The position numbers and the translations under genes are program-made. The notes beneath the pieces are model-generated. The model saw only the letters and a program-made list of their open reading frames with translations, ran no database searches and was not told where the DNA came from. Positions 27,298-35,220 of a DNA stretch of 64,000 nt are shown here, piece after piece. This DNA is from Bacteroidota bacterium (GTDB lineage Bacteria; Bacteroidota; Bacteroidia; Chitinophagales; Chitinophagaceae). Each line of letters begins with the position of its first letter. The first letter of the stretch is position 1. The stretch covers positions 1 through 64,000 of the forward strand of contig JAEWKC010000022.1 of assembly GCA_023386235.1 (NCBI GenBank), given 5' to 3'.

Positions 27298-28227
27298 ATG
27301 CAACACTCTATTATTCTGTCTTTATTTATTTTATTTATGACTTTACAAACCAATGCACAACGGATTACCAAAGACAAAAAACTGACTAAAAAGATAGAAG
27401 CGTTAATAAAAGACTTCGACGGAGAGGTAGGCATATACGTAAAGAATTTGAAAACGGGGAAAGTAGCAGCAATCAATGCCGATGAGCTTTTTCCTACGGC
27501 AAGCACTATTAAAGTACCCATTATGGCAGGCGTTTTTGATAAAATAGAAAAAGGAGAGCTAAAGTATAACCAAAATTTGAAGATAGATAAGCAAAAAGAA
27601 CTGTACAAAGGAGACGCAGGCATTGTGGCGTCATTGGCAGACAGCGCTAATATTTTGCTCAGCCAGGTGCAAATGCTGAGCATTTCCGTTAGTGATAATT
27701 CTTCCAGCTTATGGTTGCAGGAGCTGGCAGGCACGGGCACGGCAATCAATAATCTGTTAGCCAGCTATGGATTTAATAAAATAAGAGTGAACTCCAGAAC
27801 ACCGGGACGAGAAAGCGAAAGAACGCAATATGGCTGGGGACAGGCATCGCCCAGAGAAATGGCTACGCTCTTGGAAAAAATAAGAAAAGGTGAAATAGTG
27901 AGCAAAGCCGCAAGTGAAGAAATGTACAGGGTTTTAGGCAATATGTATTTAGATCATCGGTCTTTAAGTCAGATTCCGCCATATATTAAAGCGGCTTCTA
28001 AAACAGGCTCAATCAATCAGTCAAGGTCTGAAGTGGTATTGGTAAATGCGCCGCACGGCGATTATGTATTTGCTATTTATACAAAGAACCAGAAGGACCA
28101 GTCCTGGGGGCAGGATAATAAAGGTTTTGTATTGATCAGAAATTTATCTTCTTTACTATGGAATTACTTTGAGCCGCGCTACGGGTGGAAGCCTGAAGAA
28201 AATGATAAGTATAAAAAACTATGGTAA
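27298..28227 (+). CDS. Exported class A beta-lactamase-like serine hydrolase
   Basis: A 309-residue protein with signal peptide 1-20 ending TNAQ. The penicillin-binding serine hydrolase motifs are clear: S69-TIK72 (nucleophile and general base), S132-D-N134 and K235-TGS238. The omega-loop glutamate that deacylates class A enzymes is not obvious; GRESER (170-175) offers candidates. It may be a beta-lactamase or a peptidoglycan-acting relative. Resistance activity should not be assumed. It converges on the GNAT gene with a seven-base gap. Confidence 0.85.
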   Translation: MQHSIILSLFILFMTLQTNAQRITKDKKLTKKIEALIKDFDGEVGIYVKNLKTGKVAAINADELFPTASTIKVPIMAGVFDKIEKGELKYNQNLKIDKQKELYKGDAGIVASLADSANILLSQVQMLSISVSDNSSSLWLQELAGTGTAINNLLASYGFNKIRVNSRTPGRESERTQYGWGQASPREMATLLEKIRKGEIVSKAASEEMYRVLGNMYLDHRSLSQIPPYIKAASKTGSINQSRSEVVLVNAPHGDYVFAIYTKNQKDQSWGQDNKGFVLIRNLSSLLWNYFEPRYGWKPEENDKYKKLW

Positions 28228-28234
28228 CGAAGCT

Positions 28235-28762
28235 TTATGTCAATACTTTTTCAAAAGCCTTTCTGGCAGCGCCTCGGAAATATACCTCGCCACAATATAC
28301 ATAATTTCGTTTTTTTAAGATCGACAACATAGGCTGGTTATCAAAATTGGTATCTACCCGCACACTGTATACGTGCTTGTTTACGACCATTTCTTCTATA
28401 AGTTGAAAAAAATAATGAGCAATACCTTTTCGTTTCATTTCTTTACTTACCGCCATTCTGTGCACTACGGCGTAAGGTTGCTGTGTAAGCCATTTCCCTT
28501 CAATGATCTCATATGCCGGTTCTATATCAAAAATTACGGCGGTGTATGCAATGATCTTTTCTTTAGAAGTAAGAACATAGCCATAGCCGTTTTCCATATC
28601 TGTTTCTATACTTTCTTTTTTAGGGTAACCGTCCTGCCACTGTGCGCTTCCTGCCAGCCGCATCTGCTCTTTTGCATCCAGAATAATATTCCAAATTGTT
28701 TCTACATCCTGCGCAGTAGCTTTTCTTAAAAATATTTTGTGTATATCTAAAGAGCTTTCCAT
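28235..28762 (-). CDS. GNAT family N-acetyltransferase
   Basis: A 175-residue acetyltransferase from the ATG at 28762; a TTG just upstream adds one residue. The GNAT core appears as VVHRMAVSKEMKRKGIAHYF, where the RxxGxA/G-like loop binds acetyl-CoA, followed by the conserved late strand VRVDTNFDNQPM and KRNYVYCGEVYF. The acceptor is unknown. It converges on the serine hydrolase gene and shares no operon. Confidence 0.88.
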   Translation of the reverse strand: MESSLDIHKIFLRKATAQDVETIWNIILDAKEQMRLAGSAQWQDGYPKKESIETDMENGYGYVLTSKEKIIAYTAVIFDIEPAYEIIEGKWLTQQPYAVVHRMAVSKEMKRKGIAHYFFQLIEEMVVNKHVYSVRVDTNFDNQPMLSILKKRNYVYCGEVYFRGAARKAFEKVLT

Positions 28763-28842
28763 CAACCAAAAGTACAGAAATAGCCATTGTAAAGTATTGG
28801 TTTCAGCAGATATTTGTTTTTTAGAAAATTAAATATTTAGCT

Positions 28843-28850
28843 TACCTTTG
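28843..28850 (+). promoter_or_regulatory. -7 promoter element of tig
   Basis: TACCTTTG. The distance of 96 bases to the ATG at 28947 implies a leader of roughly 90 bases. Confidence 0.5.
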
Positions 28851-28946
28851 CACTCCGTTTTTGGCTAAAGTTGAAAAAAAACAAGAAAAACTTTTACCGG
28901 AAACTATAAATTTATAATTAGAAAAACAGTGTAAAAAAATTTCTAC

Positions 28947-30317
28947 ATGGCAACAGTTACAAGAGAAAATATAGCCAGTTTAAACGACAAGTTGGTTGTG
29001 AATATTACAAAAGAAGATTATTTGCCGGGCTTTGAAAAAAGCTTGAAACAATATGCGAAATCGGCTAATATACCCGGTTTCAGAAAGGGTATGGTGCCCA
29101 CGGGCGTGATTAAGAAAATGTATGGTCAGGGTATTTTCAGCGAACAGGTTTTTCAGGTAGTAGACAAAGCCGTAAACGATTATATCAAAGAAAATAATTT
29201 AGAAATTATTGGTCAGCCTTTACCTTTAGACCAGGATGAATTTGCTGTAGATGTAAATGATCCGAAAGATTATTTATTAAATTTTGAAGTAGGCTTGCAA
29301 CCGGAAGTTAATATTGATCCGAAAAATATTAATGTTACAAGATATAAGATTGATGTATCTGATAAAACATTGACCGAAGAACTGGAAAACGCGCAGCGCC
29401 GGGCAGGAGAATATACCAATCCCGAAACAGTGGAAGAGGCCGACACCATCATCAATACCGAAGCGGCAGTTTCAGATAAAGACGGCATCATTGCCGAAGA
29501 TGCCCAAAAAGGCAGCAGTTCTCTTACTTTTAAAGATTTTTCTAAAAAAGCAGCAAAGCTTTTTAAAGGTAAAAAAGTAGAGGATGTGGTAACTGTAAAA
29601 TTAACTGATGCTTTTGACGATGAAAAAATTATCGATAGAGTATATACCGACCTTAGCTTAAATAAAGAAGAACAAAAACCCGAAGATACTTTTGTTACAT
29701 TCACAATTACCAAATTGGGTTTGATGCAGAAAGCTAAAATGAATGAAGAGCTGTTTAAAAAAGTATTTCCTAACAAAGAAATCAAGAACGAAGAAGAGTT
29801 TAAGGCAGAATTAAAAAATGATATTCAGGCTTATTTTGAAGGGCAGAGTAATGCGCAAATGCAGGATCAGATCTATCATGAATTAGTAGATCATACAACT
29901 ATCGATTTCCCTGAAGCATTCCTGAAACGTTGGTTAAAGGTTAGCGGCGAAAAACAAAAGACCGATGAAGAAGTGGAAAAAGAATATCCTGAGTTTGTAA
30001 AGCAACTGCAATGGGCTTTGATTTCCTCTAAACTAAGTGCTGATAACAACATTCAGGTAGAACCTGATGAAATTAAAGAATTCGCTAAAAATCAGTTGAT
30101 GCAATATCTGGGCGGACAAATATCTGCCGACGCAAATGCAGATTGGGTAAATGACTACGCAGACAGAATGCTTAACGACAGGAAATTTATTGAAGATGCT
30201 CACGGGCAAATTAGGATTGGTAAGCTTTTCAACGTATTGAGCACGCAGGTGACCGCTAAGGAAGAAAGCATCAGCGAAGAAGCCTTCAACGAAAAGATAC
30301 ACAATCATCATCACTAA
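28947..30317 (+). CDS. tig: Trigger factor
   Basis: A 456-residue ribosome-bound chaperone. The N-terminal domain contains IPGFRKGMVP (about 42-51), the ribosome-docking signature GFRxGxxP. The middle PPIase region (about 150-245) keeps little of the FKBP pattern, so isomerase activity is doubtful. The C-terminal helical arms complete the cradle. The last residues are HNHHH, encoded in the genome. It is followed by its own terminator. Confidence 0.95.
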   Translation: MATVTRENIASLNDKLVVNITKEDYLPGFEKSLKQYAKSANIPGFRKGMVPTGVIKKMYGQGIFSEQVFQVVDKAVNDYIKENNLEIIGQPLPLDQDEFAVDVNDPKDYLLNFEVGLQPEVNIDPKNINVTRYKIDVSDKTLTEELENAQRRAGEYTNPETVEEADTIINTEAAVSDKDGIIAEDAQKGSSSLTFKDFSKKAAKLFKGKKVEDVVTVKLTDAFDDEKIIDRVYTDLSLNKEEQKPEDTFVTFTITKLGLMQKAKMNEELFKKVFPNKEIKNEEEFKAELKNDIQAYFEGQSNAQMQDQIYHELVDHTTIDFPEAFLKRWLKVSGEKQKTDEEVEKEYPEFVKQLQWALISSKLSADNNIQVEPDEIKEFAKNQLMQYLGGQISADANADWVNDYADRMLNDRKFIEDAHGQIRIGKLFNVLSTQVTAKEESISEEAFNEKIHNHHH

Positions 30318-30339
30318 GATTTTATAAATCATTATCTAC

Positions 30340-30370
30340 AACAGGAGCAATTATACGGCTCCTGTTTTTT
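30340..30370 (+). terminator. Intrinsic terminator of tig
   Basis: CAGGAGC (30342-30348) pairs with GCTCCTG (30358-30364), then six T. Confidence 0.8.
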
Positions 30371-30395
30371 ATGTAAATAATCTGAAATATTTCTC

Positions 30396-30403
30396 TATTT
30401 TTG
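30396..30403 (+). promoter_or_regulatory. -7 promoter element of the arginine decarboxylase gene
   Basis: TATTTTTG, 45 bases before the ATG at 30448. Confidence 0.5.
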
Positions 30404-30447
30404 CACCCGATAATATTTTAAAAACCTATTAATCATCTTTTGCAGAA

Positions 30448-31878
30448 ATGAATAATACCTACACCGATCTGGTGAAACAAACCTTCCACTTTCCGCAGGA
30501 AGGCTTTGACTTAAATAAGAATGGTTATTTAGAATTTAATGGTATTGATCTTAAACATCTGATCGAAAAGCACGGCACGCCTTTAAAAGTTTCGTATCTG
30601 CCAAAGATTGGCATCAACATCAATAAGGCTAAAGGCTATTTTGAAAAAGCTTTTAAAAAACATAAATACGAAGGGAAGTACAATTATTGCTATTGTACCA
30701 AAAGTTCGCATTTTTCCTTTGTGCTGGAAGAAGCTCTTAAGCATGATATTCATTTGGAAACGTCTTATGCATACGATATAGAGATTATCAATTCTTTGTA
30801 TAAAAGAAGAAAGATAAATAAAAACATATTCATCGTTTGCAATGGCTTTAAACAAAAAAATTATACTTCGCGCATTGCAAAGCTTATCAATTCTGGCTTT
30901 ACAAACGTAATTCCGGTATTGGATAATAAAGATGAATTGTCAATGTATAAGCGCAATATCAGATCAGGCAATCCTTTCAAATTAGGTATAAGAATAGCTG
31001 CGGAGGAAGAACCCAGTTTCCCATTCTACACCTCACGCTTAGGCATACGGGCAAAAGATGTGTTGGAGTTTTATGTAAACGAATTAAAAGGCAATGAAGA
31101 CAGGTATCAGCTAAAGATGCTTCATATTTTTTTAAATAAAGGTATCAAAGACGATATTTATTACTGGTCTGAGTTGCGTAAAAGTATTACCTTATATTGC
31201 CAGTTAAAAAAGATTTGTCCCGAGTTGGATTCTATCAATATCGGTGGCGGTTTCCCAATAAAGCACTCCTTGGCTTTTGAATACGATTACCAGTTTATGA
31301 TCAATGAAATTGTGGGCAATATAAAATCTGCCTGCAAAAAAGCAAAGGTGCCTGTACCGAATATCTTCACCGAGTTTGGCAGCTATACGGTAGGAGAAAG
31401 CATGGCGCACATCTACAGCGTGATTGGCGCTAAAGAACAAAACGACAGGGAAACCTGGTATATGATAGATTCTTCATTCATCACCACATTGCCCGACACC
31501 TGGGGTATTGGAGAGAAATTCTTAATGTTGCCCATTAACAAATGGAGCAATGAATACCGACGCGTAGTTTTAGGCGGCATCACCTGCGATGGGCATGATT
31601 ATTACGATTCAGAAGAACATATCAATGAAGTATTTCTACCCAAAACACAAAGTGAAGAGGATGAAAATGACCCGGAAAACAAGAAACCTTTATACGTTGG
31701 CTTCTTTCATACCGGAGCATATCAGGACCAAATAAGCGGCTACGGCGGTATTAAGCACTGCCTCATTCCCTCGCCCAAACACGTGATAATTGAATATGAT
31801 AAAAGCGGCAAGCTTACAGATTGGGTATACGCTAAAGAACAAACCGCTCAGAGCATGTTGAAGATATTGGGCTATTAG
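30448..31878 (+). CDS. speA: Arginine decarboxylase (PLP fold III, Bacteroidota type)
   Basis: A 476-residue alanine-racemase-fold decarboxylase that should convert arginine to agmatine for polyamine synthesis. YCYCTKSSHFSFVLEEAL (from about residue 76) contains the lysine that binds PLP. NIGGGFPIK (about 267-275) is the phosphate-binding glycine turn, and ITCDGHDYYDSE (about 378) carries the CDG active-site cysteine and aspartate from the partner subunit. Arginine rather than ornithine or diaminopimelate as substrate is inferred from similarity to the Bacteroidota SpeA form. Confidence 0.85.
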   Translation: MNNTYTDLVKQTFHFPQEGFDLNKNGYLEFNGIDLKHLIEKHGTPLKVSYLPKIGININKAKGYFEKAFKKHKYEGKYNYCYCTKSSHFSFVLEEALKHDIHLETSYAYDIEIINSLYKRRKINKNIFIVCNGFKQKNYTSRIAKLINSGFTNVIPVLDNKDELSMYKRNIRSGNPFKLGIRIAAEEEPSFPFYTSRLGIRAKDVLEFYVNELKGNEDRYQLKMLHIFLNKGIKDDIYYWSELRKSITLYCQLKKICPELDSINIGGGFPIKHSLAFEYDYQFMINEIVGNIKSACKKAKVPVPNIFTEFGSYTVGESMAHIYSVIGAKEQNDRETWYMIDSSFITTLPDTWGIGEKFLMLPINKWSNEYRRVVLGGITCDGHDYYDSEEHINEVFLPKTQSEEDENDPENKKPLYVGFFHTGAYQDQISGYGGIKHCLIPSPKHVIIEYDKSGKLTDWVYAKEQTAQSMLKILGY

Positions 31879-31896
31879 TGTTTGAATAATGTTTTT

Positions 31897-31936
31897 AAAA
31901 AAAGAGATGAGCCAAGTAACTGCCATCTCTTTTTTT
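31897..31936 (+). terminator. Intrinsic terminator after the arginine decarboxylase gene
   Basis: AAAAAAAGAGATG pairs with CATCTCTTTTTTT; a 14-base loop separates the perfect arms. Confidence 0.85.
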
Positions 31937-32046
31937 ATTTAAAGAACATGTTTCAAAATACATTATTTAGCATTAACAAACGCCTGCTTTGGGCAAACTG
32001 CTTATATATCAGGTTATTCTCTTTCATATTATTTGCTACATTTCGT

Positions 32047-32054
32047 TACATTTG
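32047..32054 (+). promoter_or_regulatory. -7 promoter element of glnS
   Basis: TACATTTG, 22 bases before the ATG at 32076. Confidence 0.5.
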
Positions 32055-32075
32055 CAGATAGTATTATATTAAATT

Positions 32076-33734
32076 ATGGCAGAAGAAAGATCATTGAATT
32101 TTATAGAAGAAATTATAGAAGAAGATTTGCAGTCTGGAAAGCATCATTCAATAATGACGCGCTTTCCACCGGAGCCCAACGGGTATCTGCATATGGGACA
32201 TGCATCAAGCATTTGTCTCAATTTTGGGGTGGCAAAAAAATATGGCGGAAAAACCAATCTCCGCTTTGACGATACCAACCCTGTAACGGAAGATACCGAA
32301 TATGTTGATAGCATTAAGCAGGATATTCAATGGCTGGGTTTTGAATGGGAAAATGAATTATACGCCTCAGATTATTTCGAGCAATTATACCAATATGCCA
32401 TAAAGCTCATCAACAAAGGATTAGCGTATGTAGACGATAGCAGCAGCGAAGAAATAGCCGAACAAAAAGGAACGCCAACCCAGCCGGGAAAAAGAAATAA
32501 ATATGCGCAAAGGAGCGTAGAAGAAAACCTGCAGCTTTTTGCCGATATGCGTGCCGGTAAATACAAAGACGGAGAAAAAGTTTTGCGCGCCAAAATTGAT
32601 ATGGAATCTGGTAATATGCTCATGCGCGATCCAATTTTGTATCGCATCAAACATGCGCATCATCACCGCACCGGCGATGAATGGTGCATTTATCCTATGT
32701 ACGATTTTGCACATGGACAAAGCGATTCTATAGAAAACATTACGCATTCTATTTGTACGATGGAGTTTGTGCCACATCGTGAAGTATATGACTGGCTAAT
32801 AGAAAAGCTGGAAATATTTCCTTCTAAACAATATGAGTTTGCACGACGCAACCTGACTTATACAGTAATGAGCAAAAGAAAACTGCTGCAATTGGTCAAT
32901 AATAATATTGTTGACGGATGGGACGATCCGCGTATGCCTACCATTTCCGGTATGCGGCGCAGAGGATATACACCCAAAAGTATTCGTGACTTTTGCGACA
33001 GAATAGGTATTGGAAAAAGAGAAAATTCCGTTGACTTAAGCGTGCTGGAATCGTTTGTTAGAGATGATCTGAACAAAACGTCCTACAGAAGAATGGTGGT
33101 ATTCGATCCGGTAAAACTGGTTATTACCAACTATCCTGAAAATGAGACAGAAATGTTAGACGCAGAGAACAACCCGGAAGCGGAAGAGCTCACCTATCGT
33201 AAAGTACCTTTCAGCAGAGAACTCTACATAGAGCGCGAAGATTTTATGGAAAATCCGCCTAAGAAATTTTTCCGTCTGGCGCCGGGGCAATGGGTTCGTT
33301 TAAAATATGCTTACATCATTCAATGCACCGAAGCCATAAAAGACGCGGAGGGAAACATTACAGAAATACATTGCACCTACCTGCCCGATAGTAAAAGTGG
33401 GGCAGATACATCCGGTGTAAAACCTAAAGGTACACTGCACTGGGTGAGCATTACAGATGCTGTAGATGTAGAATTGCGTTTGTACGACAGGCTGTTTACA
33501 GAAGAGGATATGGATGATGTACCCGGCGAATACACTGATTATCTCAACCCGGATTCTCTTATTACCATAGCCCACGCGAAAGCAGAACCTGAACTAACAA
33601 AAGCAAAAACAGGAGAAGGTTATCAGTTTTTAAGAAAAGGCTATTTTACTTTGGATAAAAATGCTACTGGTGAAAAGCTTATTTTTAATCGTGCTGTAGG
33701 CTTGAAAGACAGTTGGGCAAAAGGAAATAAATAA
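32076..33734 (+). CDS. glnS: Glutaminyl-tRNA synthetase
   Basis: A 552-residue class I synthetase that charges tRNA-Gln. PPEPNGYLHMGHASSICLNF contains the HIGH-like signature (HMGH), and VMSKRKLLQLV is the KMSKS-like loop. The PPEPNGYLH form is typical for GlnRS rather than GluRS. The C-terminal anticodon-binding beta barrels cover about 340-550. A tRNA-Gln gene lies at 63202 in this window. tilS starts 30 bases downstream and is probably co-transcribed. Confidence 0.97.
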   Translation: MAEERSLNFIEEIIEEDLQSGKHHSIMTRFPPEPNGYLHMGHASSICLNFGVAKKYGGKTNLRFDDTNPVTEDTEYVDSIKQDIQWLGFEWENELYASDYFEQLYQYAIKLINKGLAYVDDSSSEEIAEQKGTPTQPGKRNKYAQRSVEENLQLFADMRAGKYKDGEKVLRAKIDMESGNMLMRDPILYRIKHAHHHRTGDEWCIYPMYDFAHGQSDSIENITHSICTMEFVPHREVYDWLIEKLEIFPSKQYEFARRNLTYTVMSKRKLLQLVNNNIVDGWDDPRMPTISGMRRRGYTPKSIRDFCDRIGIGKRENSVDLSVLESFVRDDLNKTSYRRMVVFDPVKLVITNYPENETEMLDAENNPEAEELTYRKVPFSRELYIEREDFMENPPKKFFRLAPGQWVRLKYAYIIQCTEAIKDAEGNITEIHCTYLPDSKSGADTSGVKPKGTLHWVSITDAVDVELRLYDRLFTEEDMDDVPGEYTDYLNPDSLITIAHAKAEPELTKAKTGEGYQFLRKGYFTLDKNATGEKLIFNRAVGLKDSWAKGNK

Positions 33735-33764
33735 CCCGAAAATTTCTTCTCCGAAAAATAAATC

Positions 33765-35120
33765 ATGTCGCTATTAAAGCAATTTCAAAAAAACTGGAAA
33801 GAAAAATTTGCCGGTTATTATACAAAAGATAAGCGCATACTGCTTGCCGTAAGCGGAGGATTGGATAGTTGTGTAATGACCGATTTGTTTCATGCCATGC
33901 ATATTGATTTTGCTATTGCACATTGCAATTTTCAGCTAAGAGGCGCTGATAGTGATGAAGATGAAGCATTTGTAAAAAAATTATCACTGCATTTCAATAA
34001 AGAATTATTCGTAGCCAGGTTCGATACAATAGAGTTTGCTAAAAACAACAACCTAAGCATTGAAGAAGCTGCCCGAAATCTTCGCTATCATTGGTTTTCA
34101 GAACTAATGCAGCAAAGTGACAACCTGCTTTTTACAGCCACTGCTCATCATGCAAATGATAATGTGGAAACTGTGTTGATGAATTTTTTCAGAGGCACAG
34201 GTGTAAAAGGACTGATGGGTATTCCAGAGAAAAACGACAGGGTGATAAGGCCGCTTTTATTTGCTGCCAGACAGGATTTAGAGGATTATTTTGATACAGA
34301 TTATTCTCTAAAAAAACTTGGCTACAGGACAGATAACACCAACTTTACAGATGACTTTACCAGAAACGCATTCAGGCTGAATGTAATTCCTGAAATAAAA
34401 AAACATTTGCCTGGCGCAGAAGAAAATGTATTGGATAATATTGAAAGATTTAAAGAGGTAAGCATTCTGTACAACGAAGCCATAGCCTCGCAAAAGAAAA
34501 AATTATTTATTCTCAACAACAAAGAGTACTATCTGCCTGTTTTACTATGGAAGAAAAATCCTGCGCAAAAAACTTTGCTTTGGGAATACCTGAAAGCTTT
34601 TTCTTTTTCTTCAAGGCAAATCCCGGGAATACAAAAACTTTTTGATGCAGATAATGCCAGTTTTATACAATCGCCTACGCATCGCATTTTTAAAAACAGG
34701 AATCATTTAATAGTAGCGGAAAATAATACAGAGAATGCAGAGCATGTACTAATTGATACCGTAGATAAATCAATCCATTTTGCAACTGGTATATTGAAGT
34801 TTTCTTTTGAAACATTCAATGGAAAAATTCAAGATAATCAGAACATCGCTTTGCTGGACGGCAAATTAGTAAAGTTCCCGCTATTACTGCGAAAATGGAG
34901 ACAGGGCGATTATTTTTACCCTTTGGGCATGAAGAAAAAAAAGAAACTGTCTCGCTTCTTTATTGATAAAAAATTATCAGTTTCTGAAAAAGAAAATGTT
35001 TGGCTGCTAGAGTCCGACAAAAAAATCATCTGGATAATAGGACATCGAATTGATGAGCGCTTTAAGCTTTCCGATGCTACACAAAAAGTATTAAGAATAG
35101 AATTTACGCAAGGTAAATAG
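33765..35120 (+). CDS. tilS: tRNA(Ile)-lysidine synthase
   Basis: A 451-residue ATP-pyrophosphatase that converts C34 of the CAU tRNA-Ile to lysidine. LLAVSGGLDSCVMTDL (about 26-41) is the PP-loop. HCNFQLRGADSDEDE and HHANDNVETVLMNFFRG are TilS-specific blocks. The C-terminal domain with RKWRQGDYFYPLGMKKKKKL binds the acceptor stem. It is the second gene after glnS, so the pair serves tRNA function. Confidence 0.95.
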   Translation: MSLLKQFQKNWKEKFAGYYTKDKRILLAVSGGLDSCVMTDLFHAMHIDFAIAHCNFQLRGADSDEDEAFVKKLSLHFNKELFVARFDTIEFAKNNNLSIEEAARNLRYHWFSELMQQSDNLLFTATAHHANDNVETVLMNFFRGTGVKGLMGIPEKNDRVIRPLLFAARQDLEDYFDTDYSLKKLGYRTDNTNFTDDFTRNAFRLNVIPEIKKHLPGAEENVLDNIERFKEVSILYNEAIASQKKKLFILNNKEYYLPVLLWKKNPAQKTLLWEYLKAFSFSSRQIPGIQKLFDADNASFIQSPTHRIFKNRNHLIVAENNTENAEHVLIDTVDKSIHFATGILKFSFETFNGKIQDNQNIALLDGKLVKFPLLLRKWRQGDYFYPLGMKKKKKLSRFFIDKKLSVSEKENVWLLESDKKIIWIIGHRIDERFKLSDATQKVLRIEFTQGK

Positions 35121-35220
35121 CTAACATTTTCTACACAATTACACATACGTTACCAGTGATATTTTTTATCTTTTTGCATAAAATGTATCTTTACGTTTCA
35201 AAAAAGACATACAATTTGCA

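Noticed and set aside
30300..30317. HNHHH end of trigger factor as a sign of an artificial His tag
   Set aside because: The neighbouring codons and stop are normal genomic sequence, and only three consecutive His are present.
31948..32061. A 37-residue ATG-initiated frame before glnS
   Set aside because: It overlaps the glnS -7 box and has no ribosome binding site or family resemblance; likely chance in AT-rich sequence.
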